Source: Chitinophaga pinensis (GTDB taxonomy: Bacteria > Bacteroidota > Bacteroidia > Flavobacteriales > Flavobacteriaceae). From it: a DNA stretch of 64,000 nt. Positions 10,305 to 19,846 of this stretch are shown one piece after another. Each line of letters opens with the position of its first letter. The first letter of the stretch is position 1. The notes under the pieces are model-generated. The model had not been told where the DNA came from and did not search any database. It saw only the letters and a list, made by a program, of their open reading frames with translations. The stretch lies in contig CAMCDQ010000005.1 of NCBI GenBank assembly GCA_945873505.1, positions 1 through 64,000 on the forward strand, read 5' to 3'. The position numbers and the translations under genes were made by a program.

Positions 10305-11465
10305 TTAATGATGAACGTTAACCACATTTGCAGCAGCAATGGCACGTTCAACAATTTCCTCAATTGGAGTTTTCAAACTATCATAACACAATGAAATACC
10401 CATTCTTCTATAAGGTCTTGAAGTTGGTTTTCCAAATATTCTGAAATCTGTTTTGGGTAACGCTGCAATTTTTTCTATTCCCGAATACGTTGGATTTTCA
10501 CTATTTTCCTTTGCAGAAATCACGGCACTTGCTCCCGCTTTTTCCAATTTTACTTCAAAAATCGGCAAACTCAAAATCGCACGTAAATGCAATTCAAATT
10601 CATTGAAATTTTGCGTCCCCGCTAATGTAACCATTCCCGTATCATGTGGTCTTGGCGACAATTCTGAAAAATAAACACCATCGTCAGCAAGAAAGAACTC
10701 AACACCAAAAAGACCTGCTCCTCCTAAAGCTTCGGTGACTTTTTCTGCCATATCTTGCGCTTCATATAAATTTTTATCAGAAATTCTTGCAGGCTGCCAA
10801 CTTTCTTGATAATCGCCACGCTCTTGACGATGACCAATTGGCGGGCAAAAAAGCGTCGGATTATTATTTTGAACCACCGTCAACAAAGTGATTTCCGAAT
10901 TGAATTTCACAAAGGCTTCTACGATTACTTCTACTACATCACCACGGGAACCTTCAACGGCATAATTCCAAGCTTTCTCAATGTCGGTTGCTGTTTTAAT
11001 TGTTGATTGCCCTTTTCCAGAAGAAGACATTAAAGGTTTTATTACACACGGCATTCCAACTTCTAGAACAGCTTTTTTCAATTCGTTAACTGAAGTTGCA
11101 TAACGGTAATTAGCAGTTTTTAAACCTAATTCTTTGGCAGCTAAATCACGAATCGCCTTTCTATTCATAGTAAAATTAGCAGCTTTGGCAGAGGGAACAA
11201 CTGTAATTCCTTGTTTTTCGTAGTCATAAAAACGTTCGGTTCTTATGGCTTCAATTTCAGGAACTATAAAATCGGGGTTGTGTTTTGCAACTATTCTATC
11301 TAATTCGACGCCATCAAGCATATTGATGACTTCAAAACCATGAGCGACTTGCATTGCGGGTGCATTTTCATAATTATCAACTGCAATTACCATTTGCCCA
11401 ATGCGCTGTGCAGCAATTACAAATTCTTTTCCTAATTCACCTGAACCTAAAAGAAGTATTTTCAT
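10305..11465 (-). CDS. purT: Formate-dependent phosphoribosylglycinamide formyltransferase
   Basis: ATP-grasp; [41 protein letters not shown]. Confidence 0.94.
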   Translation of the reverse strand: MKILLLGSGELGKEFVIAAQRIGQMVIAVDNYENAPAMQVAHGFEVINMLDGVELDRIVAKHNPDFIVPEIEAIRTERFYDYEKQGITVVPSAKAANFTMNRKAIRDLAAKELGLKTANYRYATSVNELKKAVLEVGMPCVIKPLMSSSGKGQSTIKTATDIEKAWNYAVEGSRGDVVEVIVEAFVKFNSEITLLTVVQNNNPTLFCPPIGHRQERGDYQESWQPARISDKNLYEAQDMAEKVTEALGGAGLFGVEFFLADDGVYFSELSPRPHDTGMVTLAGTQNFNEFELHLRAILSLPIFEVKLEKAGASAVISAKENSENPTYSGIEKIAALPKTDFRIFGKPTSRPYRRMGISLCYDSLKTPIEEIVERAIAAANVVNVHH

Positions 11466-11475
11466 AAAATAAAAA

Positions 11476-11529
11476 AGTTTAAAGTTTAAGGTTTAAGGTT
11501 GTGAAACTTTAATCCTTAAACTTTAAACT
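11476..11529. repeat. Perfect 16-bp inverted repeat made of 7-bp units
   Basis: AGTTTAAAGTTTAAGG (11476-11491) and CCTTAAACTTTAAACT (11514-11529), 22-nt spacer. Confidence 0.85.
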
Positions 11530-11551
11530 AATTTAATTTGAAGTATAGAAT

Positions 11552-12736
11552 TTAAGCTACTGCTTCTTTTATTCTTCGTAACGCTTCTGTCAATAAATCT
11601 TCACTTGTAGCATACGAAAAACGAATACAATCTGGATTACCAAATGCATCCCCAGTTACTGTTGCCACATTTGCGTGAGATAAAAGATACATTGAAAAGT
11701 CATTTGCATCTTTAATAAAAGTACCGTTCAATGTTTTTCCGAAGAACGAAGAAACATCTGGAAATACATAAAAAGCCCCTTCTGGAATGTTGATTTTTAT
11801 ACCTGGAATCTCTCTTAATAATCCAACAACTAAATCTCTTCTGCTATGAAAGGCGTCCACCATGTGTTTTAAAACGCTTGGATCAGCATCTACAGCAGTA
11901 ATTGTAGCACGTTGAGCAATACTGTTCGCACCACTTGTTACTTGGCCTTGAATTTTTGTACACGCTTTAGCAATAAATTCGGGAGCGCCAATATATCCAA
12001 TTCTCCATCCTGTCATCGCAAATGCTTTCGCAACACCGTTTACAGTTATCGTTTTATCGAACATGCCTGGAATAGATCCAATGCTGCAAAAAGTCCCTGA
12101 AAAATTAATATGCTCGTATATTTCATCGGCAACAACATATACGTTTGGATATTTCTCCAATACTTTTGCCAAAGCTGTTAATTCTTCTCTATTATAAACA
12201 GAACCACTTGGATTACAAGGAGAACTGAACCACATCATTTTAGTTTTTGGTGTTAAAGCCGCTTCCAATTGTGCGGGTGTGATTTTGAAATCACTTTCTA
12301 TTGACGTTGGAACTTCAACAGGAATGCCACCTGACAATTTTATTATTTCAAAGTAGCTAACCCAATACGGCGCAGGTAAAATTACCTCATCTCCATCGTT
12401 TAGCATCACTTGCGCAATGTTGTATAAAGATTGTTTTGCACCCGTAGAAACTACAATTTGAGAAGGTTTATAATCTAAATCATTGTCTCTTTTGAATTTT
12501 CTGCAAATGGCTTCTTTTAATTCTTGGTATCCCTCAACTGGAGAATAGGTGCTATAGTTTTCATCGATCGCTTTTTTTGCCGCTTCTTTAATGAAATCAG
12601 GGGTGTTAAAGTCGGGTTCTCCTAAACTTAAACTGATAATATCTTTTCCTTGTGCTTTTAACTCTCTTGCCAATGCTGCCATTGCCAATGTTTGTGATGT
12701 CGATAAATTATTTATCCTATCCGAAAGTGGGTTCAT
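11552..12736 (-). CDS. Pyridoxal phosphate-dependent aminotransferase (class I/II, aspartate aminotransferase-like)
   Basis: LSLGEPDFNTPDFIKEAA, NPSGSVY, VVADEIYEHI, NGVAKAFAMTGWRIGYIGAP. Confidence 0.93.
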   Translation of the reverse strand: MNPLSDRINNLSTSQTLAMAALARELKAQGKDIISLSLGEPDFNTPDFIKEAAKKAIDENYSTYSPVEGYQELKEAICRKFKRDNDLDYKPSQIVVSTGAKQSLYNIAQVMLNDGDEVILPAPYWVSYFEIIKLSGGIPVEVPTSIESDFKITPAQLEAALTPKTKMMWFSSPCNPSGSVYNREELTALAKVLEKYPNVYVVADEIYEHINFSGTFCSIGSIPGMFDKTITVNGVAKAFAMTGWRIGYIGAPEFIAKACTKIQGQVTSGANSIAQRATITAVDADPSVLKHMVDAFHSRRDLVVGLLREIPGIKINIPEGAFYVFPDVSSFFGKTLNGTFIKDANDFSMYLLSHANVATVTGDAFGNPDCIRFSYATSEDLLTEALRRIKEAVA

Positions 12737-12788
12737 TATGTGTGTGTTGTAGTTAAATGTTTGTACGAATTATACTAAGATGAATCCG

Positions 12789-13889
12789 TTATGCTGAAAG
12801 TTCTGGTTTCATTCCTAAGTCTTTCAAATGTTTGAAATGTGCAATTACAGCCGTTCTCATTGATTCATATTCATAATAAGGTAGATTCGCTTCTTGCGCC
12901 GCCTCTTTTACAAATTTTGCTATTTTACCGTAGTGAATATGGCTAATATGTGGAAATAAATGATGCTCAATTTGATGATTCAATCCGCCAGTGTACCAGT
13001 TTACAATAAAACTCTTTGGAGCAAAATTCACTGTTGTAAATAATTGATGTATTGCCCAAGTGTGTTCCATTTCTCCTTCATGATTAGGGTGTGGATTGGT
13101 TGTATCTTCGGTAATATGAGCCAATTGAAATACAATACTCAATATTAAACCTGCGGTATAATGCATGATAAAAAATCCGAATAACACTTTCCACCAAGAA
13201 ATACCCAATGCCATTGGAATTACAATCCAAACGGCAAAATAAATTATTTTAGTGATTACTAAAGTTGTCCAAAGAAATTTGGTACTTTTTGGTTCGCCAT
13301 AAGACAATTTTCTTTTTAAATAAAGGCTCATCTGTTTGAAATCAGTTGTTAATGACCAATTAAAAGTTAATAAACCGTACAAGAAAATAGAATAGTAATG
13401 TTGAAATTTGTGAAAATTATACCATTTTGCTTCTTTGGTAAAACGTATTACGCGACCCGCATCTAAATCTTCGTCATGACCAGGAATGTTAGTATAGGTA
13501 TGGTGTAAAACGTTGTGTTGCACTTGCCAATTATAAACGTTTCCAGCTAAAATATAGATGGTTCCGCCCATGAATTTATTAATCCAATTTTTATTGGAAT
13601 ACGACCCATGATTTCCATCGTGCATTACGTTCATTCCAATTCCAGCCATACCTATTCCAATAACTATAGACAATAACGAAAACAACCAAAAAGGCATTGT
13701 TGTTAAAGTAATAATTAAAAAATAAGGGGCTAAAAACACAGCGAAAAGTATGGCTGTTTTTATATACAATTTCCAATTTCCGGTTTTTTGTATGTTGTTT
13801 TCTTTGAAGTAATTGTTGACTTTAGAGTTCAAGGTTCTGAAAAATTTCAGGTCATCTTGTTTTGCAAAAGTAGGAGCATTGTTGTTCAT
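12789..13889 (-). CDS. Fatty acid desaturase (acyl-CoA/acyl-lipid desaturase)
   Basis: Histidine boxes HDGNHGS, HNVLHHTYTN, QIEHHLFPHISH; Met at 13889 preferred as start. Confidence 0.9.
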   Translation of the reverse strand: MNNNAPTFAKQDDLKFFRTLNSKVNNYFKENNIQKTGNWKLYIKTAILFAVFLAPYFLIITLTTMPFWLFSLLSIVIGIGMAGIGMNVMHDGNHGSYSNKNWINKFMGGTIYILAGNVYNWQVQHNVLHHTYTNIPGHDEDLDAGRVIRFTKEAKWYNFHKFQHYYSIFLYGLLTFNWSLTTDFKQMSLYLKRKLSYGEPKSTKFLWTTLVITKIIYFAVWIVIPMALGISWWKVLFGFFIMHYTAGLILSIVFQLAHITEDTTNPHPNHEGEMEHTWAIHQLFTTVNFAPKSFIVNWYTGGLNHQIEHHLFPHISHIHYGKIAKFVKEAAQEANLPYYEYESMRTAVIAHFKHLKDLGMKPELSA

Positions 13890-13991
13890 AGTATATTTAT
13901 AATTTACAAATGTAATTATTAAAAAATTTAATATACAAAATTCGGAGTAAAATTTTAGTTTCAAAGTATTACTTTTGTTAAAAATTATATA

Positions 13992-14621
13992 ATGGAATTT
14001 ATCCTAAAATATTTCCCTGATTTGACTGACGTTCAAATAAATCAATTTCAGCAATTGGAAGCGTTGTATCAAGATTGGAATTCAAAAATTAATGTAATTT
14101 CTCGCAAAGACATTGATGAATTGTATCTAAAACACGTTTTGCATTCGTTGGCTATTGCCAAAATTCAGAAATTTGAGCCAGGAACTTATGTTTTGGATGT
14201 GGGAACGGGTGGAGGGTTTCCAGGAATTCCTTTGGCAATTCTATTTCCAGAAACACGATTTTATTTGATAGATGTCATTCTGAAAAAGATAAATGTGGTA
14301 AAAGCAGTTGCCGAAGCGTTGGAACTTAAAAATGTAAAAGCCGAGCAAATGCGTGCTGAAAATGTAAAAGGCGATTTCGATTTTATCGTAAGTCGTGCCG
14401 TTACGAACATGCCGGATTTTGTTTCTTGGATAAAGGACAAAATTAAAAAACAGCAAAAACACAAACTTAAAAATGGAATATTATACCTTAAAGGTGGCGA
14501 TTTAACTGAGGAATTGGCCACTTTTACCAACGCAAAAGAGTACAATATTGCTGAATTCTTTGAAGGCGAATTCTTTGAAACTAAAAAAGTCGTTCACTTG
14601 CCTTTGAAATTTAAGTCCTAA
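13992..14621 (+). CDS. rsmG: 16S rRNA (guanine(527)-N(7))-methyltransferase RsmG
   Basis: NVISRKDIDELYLKHVLHSLAI, VLDVGTGGGFPGIPLAI, SRAVTNMP. Confidence 0.94.
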   Translation: MEFILKYFPDLTDVQINQFQQLEALYQDWNSKINVISRKDIDELYLKHVLHSLAIAKIQKFEPGTYVLDVGTGGGFPGIPLAILFPETRFYLIDVILKKINVVKAVAEALELKNVKAEQMRAENVKGDFDFIVSRAVTNMPDFVSWIKDKIKKQQKHKLKNGILYLKGGDLTEELATFTNAKEYNIAEFFEGEFFETKKVVHLPLKFKS

Positions 14622-14629
14622 AAAAACAA

Positions 14630-14673
14630 AACCCACAAGAACTAATTTGATTCTTGTGGGGTTACTATTTTTC
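14630..14673. terminator. Terminator hairpin downstream of rsmG
   Basis: AACCCACAAGAA-N9-TTCTTGTGGGGTT followed by a T-rich stretch, preceded by an A-rich stretch. Confidence 0.75.
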
Positions 14674-14708
14674 TTTTAGACTTTAAGATTTTTGACTTTA
14701 AGACTAAT

Positions 14709-16337
14709 TTATTCGCCCAAAAAGGGGTACCTGTAATCTTCCGGAGTAATAAACGTTTCTTTGATAGTTCTTGGTGAAGTCCAACGCAACAAGTTCAATG
14801 CCGAACCCGCTTTGTCATTCGTTCCTGAAGCTCTTGCACCTCCAAAAGGCTGCATTCCAACAACTGCTCCCGTTGGTTTATCATTCACATAAAAATTTCC
14901 AGCAGCATTTTGCAAAGCAATTGTAGCTTGTTCAATAGCATAACGATCTTGACTAAAAATAGCTCCTGTTAATGCATATTCTGAAGTTTGGTCAACTAAT
15001 TGTAATGTGGTTTCCCATGCAGCATCTTCATATACATAAATGGTCATAACGGGACCAAATAATTCAGTTTCCATTGTAGCATATTTTGGATTTGTTGTAA
15101 CTATTATTGTTGGTTCAATAAAATAACCCACTGATTTATCATACTTTCCACCAACAATTATTTCAGCATCGGTGTCTTTTTTTGCTTGCTCGATGAATCC
15201 TACTAATTTATCAAAAGATCCTTCGTGAATAACTGCGGTAATGAAATTTCCAAAATCTTCTGGCGAACCCATTTTCATCGATTTTACATCGGTGATTAAT
15301 TGCTGTTTTACTGCTGGCCACAAACTATGAGGTACATACGCTCTTGAAGCTGCAGAACATTTTTGTCCTTGAAATTCAAATGCACCACGAACAATTCCTG
15401 TTGCAACCTGTTTTACATTGGCACTTGGATGCGCAACAACAAAATCTTTTCCACCTGTTTCTCCTACAATTCTTGGATAGGTTTTATAGTGATGAATGTT
15501 AGTTCCGATTTTTGCCCAAATGTCTTTGAAAACGTGAGTCGATCCTGTGAAATGTACTCCAGCAAAATCGCGACTGGCAAGAACGGTATTGGTAATCATT
15601 TCGGCATCGCCAAAAACAACGTTAATAACTCCGTCTGGAACACCCGCTTCTTTGAAAACATCGATGATTATTTTTGCAGAAAATACTTGACTGTCACTTG
15701 GTTTCCAAATCACAACATTTCCCATCATGGCGGCGCTTGCAGGCAAATTTGCCGCAATTGCGGTAAAATTGAACGGCGTAATTGCATATACAAATCCTTC
15801 TAAAGGACGGTATTCTAAACGGTTCCAAACAGTAGAATCTGATTTTGGTTGGTCGTTATAAATTTGCGTCATGAACTCCACATTGTAACGAAGAAAGTCA
15901 ATTAATTCACAAGACGCGTCAATTTCCGCTTGAAAAATATTTTTAGATTGCGCAATCATTGTTGCGGCATTAATTCTTGCTCGGTAAGGACCTGCGATTA
16001 ATTCTGCGGCTTTTAAGAAAATAGCTGCTCGTTGTTCCCATGCCATATTTGCCCAAGCATTTTTAGATTCTAATGCGTTGGCAATGGCTTTTTCAATATG
16101 TGATTTTTCTGCTAAATGATACGTACCAACGATGTGTTTGTGATCGTGTGGCGCAGACATATTTCTTGTATTTCCGGTTCTAATTTCTTCGCTTCCGATA
16201 AACAATGGAACATCAATTTTTGAATTCCACATTTGTTTGTAAGCTGCAAGAACTGCTGCTTTTTCAGGTGAATTTGGCGCATACGATTTTACAGGTTCGT
16301 TAACCGCTTTTGGTACATGAAAGAATCCTTTTAACAT
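14709..16337 (-). CDS. pruA: L-glutamate gamma-semialdehyde dehydrogenase (1-pyrroline-5-carboxylate dehydrogenase)
   Basis: 542 aa ALDH; VGETGGKDF, FEFQGQKCSAASRAYVP, QPFGGARASGTNDKAGS. Confidence 0.94.
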   Translation of the reverse strand: MLKGFFHVPKAVNEPVKSYAPNSPEKAAVLAAYKQMWNSKIDVPLFIGSEEIRTGNTRNMSAPHDHKHIVGTYHLAEKSHIEKAIANALESKNAWANMAWEQRAAIFLKAAELIAGPYRARINAATMIAQSKNIFQAEIDASCELIDFLRYNVEFMTQIYNDQPKSDSTVWNRLEYRPLEGFVYAITPFNFTAIAANLPASAAMMGNVVIWKPSDSQVFSAKIIIDVFKEAGVPDGVINVVFGDAEMITNTVLASRDFAGVHFTGSTHVFKDIWAKIGTNIHHYKTYPRIVGETGGKDFVVAHPSANVKQVATGIVRGAFEFQGQKCSAASRAYVPHSLWPAVKQQLITDVKSMKMGSPEDFGNFITAVIHEGSFDKLVGFIEQAKKDTDAEIIVGGKYDKSVGYFIEPTIIVTTNPKYATMETELFGPVMTIYVYEDAAWETTLQLVDQTSEYALTGAIFSQDRYAIEQATIALQNAAGNFYVNDKPTGAVVGMQPFGGARASGTNDKAGSALNLLRWTSPRTIKETFITPEDYRYPFLGE

Positions 16338-16487
16338 GGTTTTTTTATTTTAGCTTCGCTCAATTTGGGCTTGCCCCTTGAATGAAAATATTTTTACAAA
16401 AGTACAAATGTAAAATTGATATTTGGCGTTTTACAATTAGAAATTGAATTTTGAAATATCGAAAAATGTTCTCGATTTCGGGATTTC

Positions 16488-16630
16488 TAGCCCAGACGGA
16501 AATGGAAACCCCGCAGTTCAAAAAGCTATTTTTTCTTGTGTTTTCAAAGCGACCAACGGGAGCTCTTGAAAACGCATTAGAAAAAAAGATTTTTTGGACG
16601 AGGAGTTGTAATGGACTGCTGGAAATAGCT
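16488..16630 (+). repeat. Dispersed intergenic element, TAGCCC family, copy B (143 bp, long hairpin)
   Basis: TAGCCCAGACGGAAATGGAAACCCC...GGACTGCTGGAAATAGCT; inner stem TTTTTTCTTGTGTTTTCAA / TTGAAAACGCATTAGAAAAAA. Confidence 0.75.
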
Positions 16631-16635
16631 TCAAA

Positions 16636-17022
16636 TTAATTTAATGCAAATGGGGCACTTAATCGAAATGTTGGAACTACCACTTTGAAGTTTCGTGTAG
16701 AGGTGAAATTTACCATATTAAAATGTCCTTGCATTGCGCCAAATGGCGATGTTAGCAGGCATCCTGAGCTGTACGTGTGTGATTCTCCGGGTTTTAAAAC
16801 TGGTTTTTTTCCTATAATTCCTTCGCCGTCAACTATTTCTGTTTCTTGTAGGGAATCGAAAATTTCCCAGTGGCGAGTCATTAATTGAACGGAATCTTTG
16901 CTGTGATTTTCGATTGTAATTTGGTAGCTAAAGGCAAATTGTATCTTGTAGTTTTTGAAGTAAGTGCCTTCAAAACTAGTAGAAACTGAAATTTTTATAC
17001 CTCTTGTGATTTGCGATACCAT
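16636..17022 (-). CDS. apaG: Co2+/Mg2+ efflux protein ApaG
   Basis: 128 aa; YTIENHS-like strand, LMTRHWEIFDS, VDGEGIIGKKPVLKPGESHTYSSGC, MQGHF. Confidence 0.94.
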   Translation of the reverse strand: MVSQITRGIKISVSTSFEGTYFKNYKIQFAFSYQITIENHSKDSVQLMTRHWEIFDSLQETEIVDGEGIIGKKPVLKPGESHTYSSGCLLTSPFGAMQGHFNMVNFTSTRNFKVVVPTFRLSAPFALN

Positions 17023-17094
17023 AACTATTTACGCTGAATTTATGTAAAATTACAAAAAATAGTCCTTGAAACAACATATTGGTTCAAAAATAAA

Positions 17095-18348
17095 TTAGTT
17101 TGTAATATCTTCAGAATTGGCAACCCCTTTTCCAATAATTCGGTCGTAGCGTTGGTTGTTTTCGCGGTAATAAATTATGGCAAAATAGTTGTTTTCAGTT
17201 TGATAATAATTTCCATCAATTGCGTTTTCGTAATCAATATTTTTATTTGCATCGGCTACTACATATTGATAATTAGTGAAGCCTTGTTTGATCATAAGTG
17301 CTTTTTCGTAAAGGCCTTTTGCCTCATTATACTCCATTTTATTTTCTTCTGAAAGTGCGTAGTTATTGAACATTCCATTTACATAAATGTCTTTTTTCTC
17401 GTAATAGGCAGGAGCTGAAAGAGTGAAAAATACCCAGGAATAATCGGCTTCAATCTCGTTATTGATTACGCCAATATTTCGGATTATATAGTTTCCGTTG
17501 GTGTCTGGATTGTAGGTATAAGTGTTGTTAGCACGAGCATTATTGGTGTATAAATGGGCATTGTAAACGCCGTTATTAGAGTCAACCCTTCCTACAAAAT
17601 TGTTTGCCGCACGGATGTCTTTATTTTCAAAATAAAGGAATTCGTTGCCTGCCCAAAATTGCGTTTCGGTATCGTATTTGTAAATTAAATCGTTACCAAT
17701 GGTGTACATCGGTTTTATATTGGTGATTGCTTCGTTGAATTTTCCGTTTTGAAGCAAAAGCACTTTTACGTTTTTAAGGGGACTTTGAAATAAAAGCGAG
17801 GGTGATTTTATAGAAAAATCGATGTTTTGTTTGAAATTTATTGTGTTTAAAGTTCGTGCTCTTTTTACTTGCATTGGAACAGAAACTAAATTTTCATAGA
17901 GCAAGAATTTCCTTGAAAAAACTACTTCTTTTTCTTCATTTAGTATTTTGATGATGTAATTTCCACTTACTAAAAGTTGTGTATTCTTGTTTGGAAGTGT
18001 TAAATTGTAGTGTGAAAATAATTGTAACGTATTTAAAGAATTGGTATAATCTTGAATTCTTAATCCATCAAATCCACGTAAATACTCGTTTCTTGTTAAA
18101 TCGGATGGTTTCCAATCGTAATTGTAATGTGTTATTTCATAGTAGTAATTGGCTTCATTTCCAAATAAATCATCAAATTGCAATTGGAAAGAATCGTTTA
18201 AACCGAAGATGGGAATTGCATTTTGCCCGTTTTGAACAAAAGAAACGGTTTTGATATTAAAAGGAGGTTCAACTTCTTTTTCCGCTTGTGCGAAAACGGC
18301 TGCAGAAATAAAAATGAGTACAATTTTTATAATAAAAAATTTAGCCAT
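17095..18348 (-). CDS. DUF5103 protein; T9SS plug-like protein
   Basis: Signal peptide, then ..PPFNIKTVSFVQNGQNAIPIFGLNDSFQLQFDDL and YYYEITHYNYDWKPSDL, typical of DUF5103. Confidence 0.8.
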   Translation of the reverse strand: MAKFFIIKIVLIFISAAVFAQAEKEVEPPFNIKTVSFVQNGQNAIPIFGLNDSFQLQFDDLFGNEANYYYEITHYNYDWKPSDLTRNEYLRGFDGLRIQDYTNSLNTLQLFSHYNLTLPNKNTQLLVSGNYIIKILNEEKEVVFSRKFLLYENLVSVPMQVKRARTLNTINFKQNIDFSIKSPSLLFQSPLKNVKVLLLQNGKFNEAITNIKPMYTIGNDLIYKYDTETQFWAGNEFLYFENKDIRAANNFVGRVDSNNGVYNAHLYTNNARANNTYTYNPDTNGNYIIRNIGVINNEIEADYSWVFFTLSAPAYYEKKDIYVNGMFNNYALSEENKMEYNEAKGLYEKALMIKQGFTNYQYVVADANKNIDYENAIDGNYYQTENNYFAIIYYRENNQRYDRIIGKGVANSEDITN

Positions 18349-18411
18349 AATTGTATGTTTTCACTTTTGTAAATATACTAAAAAGAACCATTTAAATCAT
18401 TTCAAGTGATT

Positions 18412-19245
18412 TTATTTATAACAAATAGGAATAATTTCGCCTTTTGCTAAGCAATATTTTTCTACCAATTCGGATGCGATTTTGGCTGTATAATCTTCTT
18501 CAACAACTGTAAATCCTATACTTCTTAATTTTTCAAAATAATCTCTACCATATATTCTAACATGATCGTATTGCCCAAAAATGGCTGCGCGCTCTTTTTG
18601 ATTGGTGATAGAATCATCAGAAAAAGTAGTTGTTCGAGATAAATCTTGCGGTATTTGGAAAATTCCCATTCCACCAGGTTTTAAAACACGATACAATTCT
18701 TGCATTGCTTTTGTGTCGTTTGGAATGTGTTCCAATACGTGATTGCAAAGAATTACATCATAATAATTATCTTGAAACGGCAAATTGCAAATGTCAGCTT
18801 TTACATCGGCAAGTGGCGAAAACAAATCGGTTGTGGTATAATTAATATTTTTTTGATTCCGAAACAATTTATAAAACGCTTGTTCTGGTGCAAAATGCAG
18901 TACTTTTAATACTGAACTCGTTTCAGCATCTCTTAATTTGATACTTTTAGTTAGTTTAACAGAAGAATCTGAATCAAGTTCAGATTGAAAAAAATCGGTT
19001 TCACTATTTAAATACAACCAAAGCAAACGGTGCCTTTCTAAAGACAAAGTACTTGGCGAAAGCACATTGTTGCGTTGGTTTCCGTAACCGTAAGGCAAAA
19101 ACATCTTGAAACTTTTGCCGTCAATTGGATCTGTAAAAGTGGTTCCTTTTAAAATAAAAGCTAAAATAGGACGTGCGATATAGCTCAATCGGATTAGGAT
19201 TGGGCGGGGAATGGTATTGAGGATTAATTTAAACACAGATTTCAC
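18412..19245 (-). CDS. Class I SAM-dependent methyltransferase (GTG start lies inside a repeat)
   Basis: VLHFAPEQAFYKLF, ADICNLPFQDNYYDVILCNHVLEHIPND, RVLKPGGMGIFQIP. Confidence 0.88.
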   Translation of the reverse strand: MKSVFKLILNTIPRPILIRLSYIARPILAFILKGTTFTDPIDGKSFKMFLPYGYGNQRNNVLSPSTLSLERHRLLWLYLNSETDFFQSELDSDSSVKLTKSIKLRDAETSSVLKVLHFAPEQAFYKLFRNQKNINYTTTDLFSPLADVKADICNLPFQDNYYDVILCNHVLEHIPNDTKAMQELYRVLKPGGMGIFQIPQDLSRTTTFSDDSITNQKERAAIFGQYDHVRIYGRDYFEKLRSIGFTVVEEDYTAKIASELVEKYCLAKGEIIPICYK

Positions 19246-19353
19246 AGATTTTCACAGATTGATTTATAAATGATTTTTTTATGCTGTTTTACTAAAAATC
19301 AGAAATAATATTGATACTAAAATTAATCACAGATTTCACAGATTTCACAGATT
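19234..19353 (+). repeat. Left CACAGATTT arrays of the GxxExxY cassette (two direct copies)
   Basis: CACAGATTTCACAGATTTTCACAGATT at 19234-19260 and CACAGATTTCACAGATTTCACAGATT at 19328-19353, each followed by a similar (A/G)ATTTATAA.. stretch. Confidence 0.95.
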
Positions 19354-19356
19354 AAT

Positions 19357-19731
19357 TTATAATATGATTCGTTTGTATTTGAGGCTGTCTTCGCCAAAAT
19401 TAACTAATAATCCTATTTTATTTTGAGATGCAGCCAAATAATTTAGAGTTTGTTTAATTTCGCTACTTGAAAGTTCTTGAATTGCCTTAATTTCCAATAT
19501 TATCTCGTCAAATACTACAAAATCAGCAAAATAGTAACTTGGTAACACAATTTCTTTATAATAAATATTAAATTTTGATTCTCGTTGATACTTTACTTCA
19601 TTTGATTTAAACTCAAATTCAATGGCGTCCCCATAGACTTTTTCACTATGACCTTTACCTAGTATTTTATGAACTTCCATGCAAATTCCAATTATTTTAT
19701 ATGTTTCATTCTTTAAATAGTAATCTTCCAT
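19357..19731 (-). CDS. GxxExxY protein (PD-(D/E)XK nuclease-like)
   Basis: GHSEKVY (GxxExxY), then YYFADFVVFDEIILEIKAI giving D...ExK. Confidence 0.93.
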   Translation of the reverse strand: MEDYYLKNETYKIIGICMEVHKILGKGHSEKVYGDAIEFEFKSNEVKYQRESKFNIYYKEIVLPSYYFADFVVFDEIILEIKAIQELSSSEIKQTLNYLAASQNKIGLLVNFGEDSLKYKRIIL

Positions 19732-19819
19732 TTTTATATTATTTATAATTCTTTACCTGGTTATATTCTAAAAATTAAAGATTAACCCTTTTCATTAATT
19801 CCAAAATTCGAATATCAGA

Positions 19820-19846
19820 AATCTGTGGGAATCTGTGAAATCTGTG
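19820..19846 (-). repeat. Right inverted CACAGATTT array of the GxxExxY cassette
   Basis: AATCTGTGGGAATCTGTGAAATCTGTG; its reverse complement matches 19234-19260 at 25 of 27 positions. Confidence 0.95.

Noticed and set aside
16451-16639. 62-aa plus-strand ORF across repeat copy B
   Set aside because: It is composed mainly of the TAGCCC-family element and has no protein-family resemblance.
19234-19353. CACAGATTT array considered as a CRISPR array
   Set aside because: Units are only about 9 bp and contiguous without spacers; no cas genes are in the window.
19357-19731. GxxExxY protein considered as half of a toxin-antitoxin or restriction system
   Set aside because: No partner gene is adjacent; the neighbours are housekeeping methyltransferase and map genes, and the methyltransferase looks like a small-molecule or glycan type, not a DNA methylase.
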